Positions 8,814 to 17,364 of a stretch of 58,042 bases of DNA are shown here, piece after piece. The notes below the pieces were generated by a model. The model did not search any database, was not told where the DNA came from, and saw only the letters and a list, made by a program, of their open reading frames with translations. Source of the DNA: CAVQRC01 sp963715045 (GTDB lineage Bacteria > Planctomycetota > Planctomycetia > Pirellulales > Lacipirellulaceae); NCBI GenBank assembly GCA_963715045.1, contig CAVQRC010000037.1:1-58042 (forward strand), read 5' to 3'. Position 1 is the first letter of the stretch. Each line of letters opens with the position of its first letter. Both the position numbers and the translations under genes were made by a program.

Positions 8814-10423
8814 ATGGCCAGAAAGCCCAAGCCGCAGAAGCGCAAGTCCCGTCCCGTTGGGCAAAGTCGCCTCGCGATCGGATCGGGAGAATCTCCGCAA
8901 GGCGGGAATGCTGATCGCAGCCGCCCAGGAGGCCTGGGACCGCCAGCTCCACGAACGGGCGATCAATCTCTACACCGAGGCTCTCCGCCGCGATCCGACC
9001 AATACCCGCGTGATGGTCGACCTCGCCCGAGCCTATGGTCTACGGCGGAACTACGCTGCGGCGGAGAAGTACCTCGAGCGTGCGGTAAGCGGGGCACCGA
9101 AAAAGGCCGCCGTGCAGTGCATGGTCGCCCGCACCTACAGCATGATCGCCCGCCCAGAAAAAGCGGCCGACTGCTACCGCCGCGCGCTCGAGCTGAACCC
9201 CGATTCACCCGAGACCACGACCACGCTGATCGAATTGGCAGCGATTCACGAGCGGCGGCATCAGATCGACGAGGCTCGCGAGATGCTCGGCCGAGCGCTC
9301 CATCGCGAACCCGGGCATGAAGAGGCGTTGCTGAAAGTGGCCGTGTTGGATCGCCGCTGCGGACACCTGGACACCGCAGAAGCGAAGATTCGCGACATGC
9401 TGCGGCAGCCGTTCGCCGCCTGGAAGATTCACGCCGATGCGTGGCATGAGTTGGGCGTGCTGCTCGACAAGCGGGGCGCGTATCCGGCCGCATTCGAAGC
9501 ATTCATGAAGTCGAAGGAACTCCGCCTTCCCCATCGGCAGAAGGTTGCCAGGCAGAACGAGCTGGCAATCACCAAGAACCGCGAGATGGTCGCCAACCTC
9601 ACGCGTGCTCATTTTGAGCGATGGGCCAAACTCGCGGCCGATGATGAGCCGCGACGAGCGGCCGTGCTGACAAGCCATCCGCGGAGCGGCACGACCCTTT
9701 TGGAGCAGGTTCTCGACAGCCATGAGGGACTCATCTCAGCAGACGAGTTCAACATCTTCAGTGACTGGATCTATCTCCCGCTCATGAAGCGGTTCTCCGG
9801 CGATACGACGATTCTCGAAGCGCTCGATCAGTTGACTCCCGAGCTGCGGCAGCAGGCACGAACGATCTACTGGGAGCGGACCGAAGCAGTGCTCGAGCAA
9901 CCGGTGGGCGAACGAATCCTGCTCGACAAGAATCCGGCCCTCACATTTCTGTTGCCGGCCATCAACTGGGTGTTCCCCGAGATGCGCGTGGTCGTCGCGA
10001 TTCGTGATCCACGCGACGTCGTCTTGAGCTGCTTCATGCAGAACGTTCCACTCAACTCGGTGAGCGTGAACTGGCTCTCGCTCGAGGAGGCTGCCGCACA
10101 CTACGCCCGGATGATGACGACCTGGCTCAGCGGTTCGACCGCTGACCACCGCACGCTGGCTCGAAGTGCGTTACGAAGACGCGGTCGACGACCTCGAGCA
10201 GGTGGCGCGGCGGTTGCTCGCGTTTCTGGAACTGCCCTGGGATGACCGAGTGCTCTCTTACCACCAGCGCGCGGCGGAAAAACTGGTCCGCTCGCCGACG
10301 TATGCCGACGTGACGCAGCCCGTGTACCGACGCTCGGTGGGCCGCTGGGAAAATTATGCGGATTACTTCGCCCAGGCATCGGTCACGCTCGAACCTTTCT
10401 TGAGGGAATTCGGCTATGCCTGA
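8814..10423 (+). CDS. TPR-containing sulfotransferase (two frame breaks)
   Basis: ATG 8814 gives the basic start MARKPKPQKRKSRPVG. A one-base break near 8860 leads into the main frame (KVASRSDRENLRKAG), which holds about five TPR units to residue 250. The sulfotransferase domain has the 5'-phosphosulfate loop SHPRSGTTLLEQ at about residue 288 and the 3'-phosphate motif RDPRDVVLSCF at about 396. Near 10155 a second one-base break is needed to reach RWLEVRYEDAVDD and the C-terminal QPVYRRSVGRWENY. Total length is about 535 residues, typical of TPR/sulfotransferase fusions. It would transfer sulfate from PAPS to a saccharide or tyrosine; the acceptor is unknown. The partial copy at 7245-7783 is its paralog. 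Confidence 0.82.
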
Positions 10424-10568
10424 GCCGCAGGTCGTTCGCCGTTAAATTCACTCGATCGGCGACCGGCGCACCAGGCTGCATACGACGCGCGTATTCGGTG
10501 ATCAGACGGTAGCGGCGACTGCGAAACCTGCGGGTCACGGAGTGCCCCGGCTACAGGCAATGACCCGG
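10424..10568. other. Convergent intergenic spacer
   Basis: This 145-bp stretch separates the sulfotransferase from the convergent pyruvate kinase gene. It contains a 19-base string (10531-10549, CGGGTCACGGAGTGCCCCG) that recurs exactly at 55847-55865. It also contains two nearby copies of CCCGGCTACAGG, at about 10546 and 10563. No gene or clear terminator was seen. Confidence 0.4.
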
Positions 10569-12053
10569 CTACAGGGGGCGTTCTTCGACCTCGTGAACGA
10601 CAACCACATCGTGGACGCCGGCCGGATTCATATTGTCATGCGGGCCGGCGGTGAGATGCGAACCGCCGACGATCACCACGCGATCGCCCGGCTGCAGGCA
10701 CCCTGCCTGAGACCCCCAGTCGTCGGTGTGCTGGATTAATTGTTTGAGGTCGCGGGCCGGAGCACCAAGCAGCGGAGTAACGCCCCAGTACAGGCACATC
10801 TGCCGCAGCGTTTGGGCGGACGAACTGACACCCACCGTGGGGACGGGACTGCGTTGTTGCGACAACGCCAGCGCGGTCCGACCAGAATGACTGGCCACGA
10901 CGACCAACGCGGCGCGGAGTTGATAGGCCATCGCCCCGGCTCCGTGCACCACGGCCCGCGTGATCGGGTGCACGGGCGAGCGATCCAGATCGCCTGGCGG
11001 ATCGGGGTCCCGGTCGAGCACGCTGGACTCGGTGGCCAGGGCGATGCGGTTCATCATGGCAACCGCCTGCAGCGGATACTCACCGACCGCCGTCTCGCCC
11101 GAAAGCATGCACGCATCGGCCCCATCGAGAATCGCATTGGCGACATCGGTGGCTTCGGCCCGTGTCGGCTGCGGCGAGTGCTGCATGCTGTCGAGCATCT
11201 GCGTGGCGATGATGACCGGCTTCTGGTACTGGCGACACGCGTGCACGATTCTTTTCTGCTCGACTGCGATCCGGGCGACGTCGATTTCCACGCCCAGATC
11301 GCCCCGTGCGACCATCACCGCATCCGCCGCCGCGATGATTTCGTCGAGCGACTCGAGTGCTTCCCGCTTCTCGATCTTGGCGACAATCCGCGCCTGGCCA
11401 CCGGCGTCGTGAACGATTCTTCGCAAGGCTCGGACATCGTCGGCCGCCCGGACAAAGCTCAAGCCGATGAAGTCGATCCCGGCGGTGGCCGCCCACACGG
11501 CAGCAGCGGTGTCGTCCTCGCTGATCGAAGGCGCGCTGAGCTTCACACCGGGCAGGTTGATCCCCTGCCGGCTGCGAATCACACCGCTCTGCGTGACGAC
11601 GACTTTCACGCGGTGCGGGCTGGTTTCGCAGACCGTCATCGCAACGGTCCCGTCGGCCAGCATGACGGTGTCGTTCACCGACAGTTCACCGATCAGCGGT
11701 TGATAGGAGCAGGGGAGCTCTTCCCGCGCCGCGGCCGTCTCACCCGTCACGAAGTAGAACTCTTCACCCAGGCTGCAGAGGAGTTCTGTCTCGGCCAGTT
11801 CGCCGAGCCGGATCTTCGGTCCGGCCAGATCGATGAGCACGCCAATCGGCTGGTTGAGCGATTCGGAGATCTTTCGAATCGTTTCCAAGTCCCGCTCGGC
11901 AGATTGGATGTCGGCGTGTGCCATGTTGATCCGAAACAGGTCGACGCCGGCCGCGATGAGCCGATTCAACGTGTCGCGGTTTCCGCAGGCCGGTCCGACC
12001 GTCGCCACGATCTTGGTTCGGGCACGATCACGGAAGTGCTGAGCAGTAAGCAT
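10569..12053 (-). CDS. pyk: Pyruvate kinase
   Basis: It catalyses phosphoenolpyruvate + ADP to pyruvate + ATP, the last step of glycolysis, in the cytoplasm. The 494-residue frame has the family signatures in order: RTKIVATVGPA at the N-terminus, GVDLFRINMAHAD, the catalytic Lys in AKIEKREAL (about residue 226), metal-binding ARGDLGVE (about 247), ATQMLDSM and SGETAVGEYP (about 318), and the C-terminal domain ASHSGRTALALS. ATG 12053 (MLTAQHFRDRARTKI) is preferred over an upstream start at 12215 because family members begin just before RTKI. The divergent gene starts only 56 bp away. Confidence 0.96.
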   Translation of the reverse strand: MLTAQHFRDRARTKIVATVGPACGNRDTLNRLIAAGVDLFRINMAHADIQSAERDLETIRKISESLNQPIGVLIDLAGPKIRLGELAETELLCSLGEEFYFVTGETAAAREELPCSYQPLIGELSVNDTVMLADGTVAMTVCETSPHRVKVVVTQSGVIRSRQGINLPGVKLSAPSISEDDTAAAVWAATAGIDFIGLSFVRAADDVRALRRIVHDAGGQARIVAKIEKREALESLDEIIAAADAVMVARGDLGVEIDVARIAVEQKRIVHACRQYQKPVIIATQMLDSMQHSPQPTRAEATDVANAILDGADACMLSGETAVGEYPLQAVAMMNRIALATESSVLDRDPDPPGDLDRSPVHPITRAVVHGAGAMAYQLRAALVVVASHSGRTALALSQQRSPVPTVGVSSSAQTLRQMCLYWGVTPLLGAPARDLKQLIQHTDDWGSQAGCLQPGDRVVIVGGSHLTAGPHDNMNPAGVHDVVVVHEVEERPL

Positions 12054-12109
12054 GGTGATGCCGCTGGGAGATCGAACCTGATTGACGATGCTGGCGATCC
12101 ATACCAACA

Positions 12110-12757
12110 ATGGCTGCTGCCTGTTTGACCGATTTGACCGCGCCGCGCCAAGCCCAAAGCGTTGCGACGGACTTGCGAACCCGTCCCCCGGAGCGAATTC
12201 GCCGCGTGCCCGCACTACCGCAAACCTCTGAACACGAAGGCGTTTCCCCCAGTCGAAGGCGACGGTCCTGGCAGTGGTTCTTGATCGGAGTCATCGCGGT
12301 CGGCCTCGCCGGCCTGGCGGCGGCGACCCTCGTCAGACGATTAGGCGATCGTATGCCGCCGCTCACCGAGGCGGCCTTTTCCGCCGCCCTCGATCGCTGG
12401 GAGCAGCACGGTCCCGCGAGCTACGATCTGGACCTGACACTCGGCGGCGCTCGGCCCGGCACGGTTCACGTCGAAGTGCGTGACCAGGTCGTTACCGCCT
12501 TCGAACGCGACGGCTACACGCCCGAGCAACGCCGGCTGTGGGCGACGTGGAGCGTGCCAGGCCAGTTCGAGACAATCGAGCTGGAACTCGAAGGCGCCCT
12601 CGATCCGCAGCAGGAAATGGGTTTCGAAGCGGGCACTGAGTTTCTGTTGCGGGCAGAGTTCGACCCGGCACTCGGGTATCCCCGCGGCTTCCAGCGCGTG
12701 GTGCTGGGTGGAGGGCCGGAAGTGTATTGGCGGGTAACGCGATTTGCGGCCAAGTGA
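12110..12757 (+). CDS. Membrane-anchored DUF6174-like protein
   Basis: The product is 215 residues with one transmembrane helix at about 54-75 (WFLIGVIAVGLAGLAAATLV) after a basic, Arg-rich cytoplasmic segment. The following domain has the DUF6174 look: ALDRWEQHGPASYDLDLTL, then VHVEVRDQVVTAFERDG and a C-terminal EFDPALGYPRGFQRVV. That match is from memory of the family pattern. The first 50 residues are low-complexity, and the real start may be further in. It is divergent from pyk, with a dispersed repeat just after its stop. The function is unknown. Confidence 0.7.
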   Translation: MAAACLTDLTAPRQAQSVATDLRTRPPERIRRVPALPQTSEHEGVSPSRRRRSWQWFLIGVIAVGLAGLAAATLVRRLGDRMPPLTEAAFSAALDRWEQHGPASYDLDLTLGGARPGTVHVEVRDQVVTAFERDGYTPEQRRLWATWSVPGQFETIELELEGALDPQQEMGFEAGTEFLLRAEFDPALGYPRGFQRVVLGGGPEVYWRVTRFAAK

Positions 12758-12761
12758 GGGA

Positions 12762-12840
12762 GGGGACATTGGGACAATGGGACTCTGAAGTCCGGCGTAG
12801 CTCTCGCGAGTTCTGCGAACGTGCTGAAGTCGGATGGGAC
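12762..12840 (+). repeat. Dispersed palindromic repeat, family B copy 1
   Basis: Three TGGGAC-type units (12762-12783) are followed by a 54-bp core at 12787-12840 that starts GAAGTCCGGCGTAGCTCTCG and ends GAAGTCGGATGGGAC. Its two ends are imperfect inverted repeats and the centre holds CTCTCGCGAG. The reverse complement of the core at 54772-54822 matches it at all but a few positions. Both copies lie just before a CDS start. Confidence 0.75.
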
Positions 12841-12883
12841 GGGCCTTGAAATGGGGGGCTGATTGCGAAGTCGTGAATCGGTA

Positions 12884-13690
12884 ATGGACTGGCGTGGGAA
12901 AACAGTCATCGTCGCGGGCGGGTCTTCGGGACTCGGAGTTGCCATTGCCCGCGCGAGTGTTCAACGGGGTGCGCAAACGGTGATCGTTGGGCGCCAGGCA
13001 AGCCGATTGCAACAGGTCGCTGCTGAGCTGAATTCCAGCGAAGGTACGTCGACGATCGCCATTCAGGCCGACCTCTCGCTGCCAGCCGATGTCGATCGGT
13101 TGTTTGACGAAACGCGTCGCGCGTGCGGACGACTCGATGTCCTGATCAACTGCGTGGGACGGTCTTCGCGGCAGGGCGTTCTGGGAACGACTCCCGAGGA
13201 CTTCGCCGCCGCCTTCGAGGACAATCTCCTGGTCGCGGTCCGCTGTACACGAGCGGCGGTACCATTGCTGCGGGAGTCACGAGGGTCGCTGGTGAACATC
13301 GGCTCGCTGGCGTCGAAACTTGCGACGCGGTACCTCGGAGCGTACCCGGCCACGAAGTTCGCGTTGGCCGCCTACACTCAGCAAGTTCGGATGGAACTTG
13401 CGGAACACGGCGTCCACGTATTGCTCGTCTGTCCCGGTCCGATCGCGCGGAACGATGCCGGATCTCGCTACGAGTCAGCAACCGATGTTCCCGCAGCAGC
13501 GCTGGGCCCAGGCGGCGGGGTAGGCCTCAAATTGATCGACCCCGATCGGCTGGCCGGTCGAATCCTCACCGCCTGCGAGAAACGACAGTTCGAGCTCATC
13601 GTTCCGGCCAAGGCCCGACTTCTCATCGCCGCCGCAGCCGTTTCGCCGCGACTGGGCGACTGGCTGCTGAGGAAGTTTGGCGGAGGCTAG
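12884..13690 (+). CDS. Short-chain dehydrogenase/reductase
   Basis: The product is a classical SDR of 268 residues. The nucleotide-binding Gly motif is AGGSSGLG (near residue 12), followed by the structural NCVG (the NNAG position). The catalytic Ser is in NIGSLASK, the YPATK tetrad Tyr/Lys sits near residue 160, and CPGPI follows. It is a cytoplasmic NAD(P)-dependent oxidoreductase; the Arg after the second beta strand (GRQASR) suggests NADP. The substrate is unknown. ATG 12884 was chosen over a TTG at 12863 because the Rossmann start MDWRGKTVIVAGG has the usual spacing. A strong hairpin follows the stop. Confidence 0.9.
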   Translation: MDWRGKTVIVAGGSSGLGVAIARASVQRGAQTVIVGRQASRLQQVAAELNSSEGTSTIAIQADLSLPADVDRLFDETRRACGRLDVLINCVGRSSRQGVLGTTPEDFAAAFEDNLLVAVRCTRAAVPLLRESRGSLVNIGSLASKLATRYLGAYPATKFALAAYTQQVRMELAEHGVHVLLVCPGPIARNDAGSRYESATDVPAAALGPGGGVGLKLIDPDRLAGRILTACEKRQFELIVPAKARLLIAAAAVSPRLGDWLLRKFGGG

Positions 13691-13706
13691 AAACGGACCA
13701 GAAAGA

Positions 13707-13745
13707 AAGGCCCGGTTGGCCCTGCGAGTGTGCCAACCGGACCTT
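13707..13745 (+). terminator. Intrinsic-terminator-like hairpin after the SDR gene
   Basis: The perfect 9-bp stem CCGGTTGGC/GCCAACCGG (13712-13720 with 13732-13740) has an 11-nt loop. It is extended by AAGG/CCTT beyond one mismatch. It starts 17 bp after the SDR stop. The following T content is modest (CCTTCTTGT), so termination is likely but not certain. Confidence 0.7.
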
Positions 13746-14102
13746 CTTGTCCACCATGAAGCGTGCAGTATCCCGTGGCGGGCTTGGGTCGTCATACCCC
13801 GACGACAGTTTGCATTAGATTCATGGCTTGGTGATTCGCGGTCCAGGACTTCGAGTCGGTCGGGAGAGGAGCGATCCGTGTTCCTGGGCGGCGTGCCACC
13901 TCTCGGGTGACGCCAGCAGGTAAGTGCACGCCGCATGCCAAAGTGGAAGAAAGCCACGAAGTTCGGCGACGAATGCCGAAAACGCGGCAAAAGAAGCACC
14001 TCTCACCGCGTCGCTGGACGGTTGCGGCCCAGCAGAGCGTTTCGATCCTGCAGGGAACCGTGTAATTCTTACACGAACTGATCGCCGCCAGGATCTCGCC
14101 AG
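13746..14102. other. Intergenic region between convergent genes
   Basis: No recognisable gene. A 48-codon open frame from ATG 13935 to TGA 14081 encodes a very basic peptide (MPKWKKATKFGDECRKRGKR...). It has no clear ribosome site and I do not call it. No tRNA-like cloverleaf was seen. Confidence 0.35.
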
Positions 14103-14552
14103 CTAGGCCCCGCCGCGGTAGAGGCTCGCCGTCATCGCTTCCATGACGGCTTGAACCTCCTCAAACTCGCGATCTTCCGCCTGATACATCACCAGGCAAC
14201 AGGCCTCGGGTGTCTTGAACGCACGAAAGCATGCGGTGTTGATCAGGTCGAGATAGCAGAAATGCAGATCGCACCCGTACAGTTCATCGTCCCCGCACAG
14301 TTCATCGCCCTTGGCGTGGGCGTCGAAGGACTGGGTTTCGACCCCTTCATATTCGAGGCTCACCGCTTCGATGGCCGCAGACATCAGGGCTTCGGGATCG
14401 AAGGACCGATCGTGAATACTGACCGTCCAGAAGGCCGTGTCGTCGTTGGATACGGTAACTTCGGCACACTCCGGGTCGTCCGTATGGTCTTCGAGTGTCC
14501 AGTCTTTTGGGTAATGAAACCGCAGCCCATGTTTATCAAATAACGCTTTCAT
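14103..14552 (-). CDS. Conserved small acidic protein of unknown function
   Basis: The product is 149 residues (152 if the upstream ATG at 14561 is used). It is soluble and acidic, starting MKALFDKHGLRFHYPKDWTL, which resembles the opening strand of PsbP/DUF1795-like folds (a short beta hairpin ending in P.DW). It has several Cys and a C-terminal EFEEVQAVMEAMTASL helix. No signal peptide or catalytic motif is visible. It stands alone between convergent and divergent neighbours. The PsbP-like suggestion is an inference from pattern only. Confidence 0.7.
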   Translation of the reverse strand: MKALFDKHGLRFHYPKDWTLEDHTDDPECAEVTVSNDDTAFWTVSIHDRSFDPEALMSAAIEAVSLEYEGVETQSFDAHAKGDELCGDDELYGCDLHFCYLDLINTACFRAFKTPEACCLVMYQAEDREFEEVQAVMEAMTASLYRGGA

Positions 14553-14648
14553 GGCGAACATGATAGCAGCAGAGCGGCTCTCCGTGCAGATCGCGAGGGA
14601 CGCCGTTCGCCTGAGAATCGGCAGGTCAAGATCAGCTCACGACTTACG

Positions 14649-14677
14649 TTGCGACCGGGAGCCGCAATCGCTATGAT
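14649..14677 (+). promoter_or_regulatory. Sigma-70-type promoter for the TPR lipoprotein gene
   Basis: TTGCGA (14649-14654) and TATGAT (14672-14677) are separated by exactly 17 bp. The predicted transcript start, near 14684, leaves a leader of about 260 nt that contains the 15-bp tandem repeat. A potential start codon at 14649 overlaps the -35 box, supporting the downstream start at 14943. Confidence 0.6.
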
Positions 14678-14881
14678 CCGCCGCATTGAAGGTCTTCAGA
14701 ATCGCTGGGCGTGCGCGGCAGTACCACTGTCTGCGCTCGACAAAACCATGCATTGGCTGCAAGTCAGCTCGAGGCAGGCTGACGCCCGTCGGTTCGCATC
14801 ACCGCACGTGCCGACTGGGGCCACGCGTGCCTGTGACGGGACCACCGGACCAACCACGTTAGCCACCGCTGCGCCAGCCTT

Positions 14882-14938
14882 ACCTGACAAAAGCTCACCT
14901 GACACAAGCTCACCTGACACAAGCTCACCTGACACAAG
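14882..14938 (+). repeat. 15-bp tandem repeat, nearly four copies
   Basis: Units of ACCTGACACAAGCTC start at 14882, 14897, 14912 and 14927. The first has an A-for-C change and the last is cut short. If read in the frame of the downstream gene it encodes SPDT-type repeats, but it more probably lies in the 5' leader. Confidence 0.85.
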
Positions 14939-14942
14939 GCGA

Positions 14943-15893
14943 ATGTCGTACCCGCAAGTCACCGCACGCCCGCTGCCCGACCGCAATCTGCGAAGGGGGG
15001 TGAGGTGGCCAGCGTCGGCGATGCTGCTCGTATGGGCCATCATGGCGTGCGGCTGCGCGGGACTGTCTCGGCGGGGAGCCGTCACGCAGGAAGTCGCCAG
15101 TTGCCGCCACCTGGCTCGACAGGGAAGCTCGGCGATGGATCAGGGCAACCTGGAGCAAGCCGAGCAACTGCTGACCCAGGCGGTCGAGGCCTGCGCGGCC
15201 GACGTCGATGCCCGCCGTTATCTGGCGCATGCGTTCTGGAAACAAGGCAAACACGACGCCGCGATTGCTCAGCTCACGATTGCCTCGCAGTTGTCGCCCC
15301 ACGACGCCTCGCTGCATGTTGAGTGCGGGCAGTTCTTGACAGCCAGGGGCCAACACGATCAGGCGATGGCACGGGCCAACCTGGCCGTGGCGAAGAATCC
15401 TCAGCTCGCGGCGGCCTGGCTGCTTCGCGGCAAAGTTTTTCGGTCGATCGGCGAGTTTCAGCGAAGCGAAGCGGATTTGTGCCGGGCCGCCGGACTCGCG
15501 CCCCAGCAACCGGACGTGCTGCTGGCCCTGGCCGATCTGCAATACTCCAATCAACAGTACCAGCGATGCATTACGACGCTGCAACAGGTACTCGATCTCT
15601 ACCCGCCCGGAGAAGAGCCGCAGGACGTGCTTTATCGAGAGGGGTTGGCCTACGTCGCCGTCGGTCGGAACCGACAGGCAGTGGAGAGTCTTTACGCGGC
15701 GAGCCGCCGTGGCCCGTCTCGGGCAGAGATCCTGTACGAGCTTGCTGCGGCAGAGCTGCGCAATGGACACGAGGATGCGGCCCGTGCTTCGATCGAGCAG
15801 GCGCTCGCGATCGATGCGTCACACGGTCCGAGTCGCACGTTGCTGGCAAGTCTTGACCAGGTCGCGCGGACACCCGAACGACAACTGCGGTGA
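14943..15893 (+). CDS. TPR-repeat lipoprotein
   Basis: From ATG 14943 (MSYPQVTARPLPDRN) the 316-residue product has a basic N-terminus, a hydrophobic stretch (ASAMLLVWAIMAC) and a lipobox-like Cys near residue 37 (IMAC). At least five TPRs follow, at about residues 55-300 (for example GNLEQAEQLLTQAVEACAAD, GKHDAAIAQLTIASQLSPHD and GQHDQAMARANLAVAKNPQL). The longer frame back to 14649 would put a promoter and tandem repeat inside the gene, so the later start is preferred. The product is probably a periplasmic scaffold anchored by lipid. No enzyme domain is seen. Confidence 0.82.
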   Translation: MSYPQVTARPLPDRNLRRGVRWPASAMLLVWAIMACGCAGLSRRGAVTQEVASCRHLARQGSSAMDQGNLEQAEQLLTQAVEACAADVDARRYLAHAFWKQGKHDAAIAQLTIASQLSPHDASLHVECGQFLTARGQHDQAMARANLAVAKNPQLAAAWLLRGKVFRSIGEFQRSEADLCRAAGLAPQQPDVLLALADLQYSNQQYQRCITTLQQVLDLYPPGEEPQDVLYREGLAYVAVGRNRQAVESLYAASRRGPSRAEILYELAAAELRNGHEDAARASIEQALAIDASHGPSRTLLASLDQVARTPERQLR

Positions 15894-15978
15894 GCTGCCC
15901 CATCCGGCATAATCGGCAGGAGCCGAACCGCCACTTCCGCAGACGCCAGTCGTCTCCCACGCAACCCCTCACGGCAGT

Positions 15979-16007
15979 TTGCGACCACACCATCTACGTT
16001 GTACGGT
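15979..16007 (+). promoter_or_regulatory. Sigma-70-like promoter for the small protein at 16050
   Basis: TTGCGA (15979-15984) and TACGGT (16002-16007) are 17 bp apart, the same -35 hexamer as the promoter at 14649. It predicts a leader of about 35 nt before ATG 16050. Confidence 0.45.
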
Positions 16008-16049
16008 TGCCGTGGAAACTCCCATCTGCAACGTGCGAGAACACGAACC

Positions 16050-16283
16050 ATGCTCACCAAGACTATCGAATCGCCTTCGTCGTTCAACGATCGTCGATCC
16101 GGACGCGGCTACGAACAGCCCGCTCGCGAGCGAAGGCAATTCACGAACAGCCACAACGAATTGTCCGGCGATGCGGCCGAACTTGCCCAGGCCATCGACG
16201 GTTACAAGCTGCAGCACCGCCGCCGCTTCATCACGTATGAAGAAATGCTCGGCGTGATCAAATCCATCGGCTATCAGAAATAG
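16050..16283 (+). CDS. Small conserved planctomycetal-type protein
   Basis: The product is 77 residues, hydrophilic and basic in the first half (MLTKTIESPSSFNDRRSGRG). The compact C-terminal block AQAIDGYKLQHRRRFITYEE then GVIKSIGYQK looks helical and well conserved in type. ATG 16050 was chosen because residues before it (from 15999) are out of character and a promoter sits there. No metal or catalytic motif is seen. It is monocistronic and followed by a hairpin. The function is unknown; the RRRFITYEEM helix suggests a protein or nucleic-acid binding role, which is speculation. Confidence 0.75.
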   Translation: MLTKTIESPSSFNDRRSGRGYEQPARERRQFTNSHNELSGDAAELAQAIDGYKLQHRRRFITYEEMLGVIKSIGYQK

Positions 16284-16323
16284 CCTCGGCCACCAGCCAG
16301 CAAGCATTGTCCTGCGGCCACGC

Positions 16324-16347
16324 CCCACCGACCATCACGTTGGTGGG
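16324..16347. terminator. Hairpin between convergent genes, possible bidirectional terminator
   Basis: CCCACCGAC (16324-16332) pairs with GTTGGTGGG (16339-16347) around a 6-nt loop, with one G-U pair. It lies midway between the convergent small-protein and CNNM genes. There is no T-run on either side. Confidence 0.45.
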
Positions 16348-16401
16348 ATGCCTCGGCCCGTTCGTTCCTGAGAATTCGGGGCGATCGAAGGCAACCCGGC
16401 T

Positions 16402-17364
16402 TCAGTCCTTGAATAAGGCCTGCACGAGCTGACGGACGGTGACATACCCGATCACCCGACCCTCCGCGTTGGTGACGCAAGCCAGAAGCTCGTCCGATTG
16501 CTGGAGGCGAAGTAACGATTCGAGGTGCGAGTCGGTCGACGCCAGCCGAACCAGGGGACGAGGCGCTGGAACGCGATCGGTTTCATCGAGGATCAGGTCG
16601 ATCGCGCGGAGGTATCCGAGCGGCTGCTCGACCTGATTGCCTTCGACTAACGGGAGCAGTTCCTCGTGTTGGTTGCGGGCGAGGGCGAGGATTTCGCGTT
16701 TGTCCATCTCGGTCGTGGCCGCGGCTGTTTTCGAAACAGGTGTGGCGAATTCGACAACGAATCGGTTGGCGACTGCGAACAATCCTTGAGCCAACGATCG
16801 TTGCACGGGGTGGAGGATTCCGACTCGATGTCCCTCCTCCAGGACCTGCTCCAGCTCTCGGCGGGCAAGTGCCAAGCGAAGTTTCTGCGGTGATTGTCCA
16901 ACGAGCATCTCAAGACCTCTTCCCAACAGGCCCAGGAGTACCGTCAGGGGAAGAAATAAATAGGTGCAGACGATCAGTGCCGGACCACAGGCCCTCAGGA
17001 AGCGATTCGGGTGGTCGTAAGAAACGGCCTTGGGCATGGACTCGCCATAGACGAATATGAACGGTGCAATGACCAGCGGTGCCACAAGTTCGGCGAGCGT
17101 CTCGCCGGAAGTCACGACGACGCGAACTCCCTCTACGACCGCCCGGGACACCAGATAATTGGCCAGGTTGTTGCCAACCAGGAGTGTTGCCACGAACAGG
17201 GCGGGCCGATTCACGAGTTGCAAGAGCCCTTTCGCGATCCAGTCACCACCGAGAGCATCGATCACCAATCGCAGTCGGGTTGCCCGGTAGAAGCCGGTCT
17301 CAGCGCCGCTGAAGAACGCGCTGAGAAAGACTCCGATCAAGAACAGGCAAATCGCCGCGATCAC
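16402..17364 (-). CDS. CNNM/CBS-domain transporter-like membrane protein, short form
   Basis: The product is 320 residues. Residues 1-170 form the CNNM transmembrane domain (MIAAICLFLIGVFLSAFFSG then AETGFYRATRLRL, NNLANYL and GESMPKAVSYDHP). Residues about 175-320 form a CBS pair ending GRVIGYVTVRQLVQALF. CNNM proteins move or sense Mg2+ and other divalent cations at the inner membrane. Unlike its partner, this copy lacks a C-terminal CorC/HlyC domain. Its ATG overlaps the upstream gene's stop by 4 bp (ATGA at 17361-17364), so the two are co-translated and may form a heterodimer. Confidence 0.9.
   Translation of the reverse strand: MIAAICLFLIGVFLSAFFSGAETGFYRATRLRLVIDALGGDWIAKGLLQLVNRPALFVATLLVGNNLANYLVSRAVVEGVRVVVTSGETLAELVAPLVIAPFIFVYGESMPKAVSYDHPNRFLRACGPALIVCTYLFLPLTVLLGLLGRGLEMLVGQSPQKLRLALARRELEQVLEEGHRVGILHPVQRSLAQGLFAVANRFVVEFATPVSKTAAATTEMDKREILALARNQHEELLPLVEGNQVEQPLGYLRAIDLILDETDRVPAPRPLVRLASTDSHLESLLRLQQSDELLACVTNAEGRVIGYVTVRQLVQALFKD

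Noticed and set aside
10740..12128. 462-codon open frame on the plus strand opposite pyruvate kinase
   Set aside because: It is the reverse strand of a clear pyk gene in GC-rich DNA; the residues show no domain and are rich in Arg, Gly, Asp and His.
13935..14081. Small basic protein gene
   Set aside because: The 48-codon frame has no ribosome site and no homology I can recall; kept only as a note.
14882..14938. CRISPR array
   Set aside because: The repeat is 15 bp with no spacers and no cas genes in the window.
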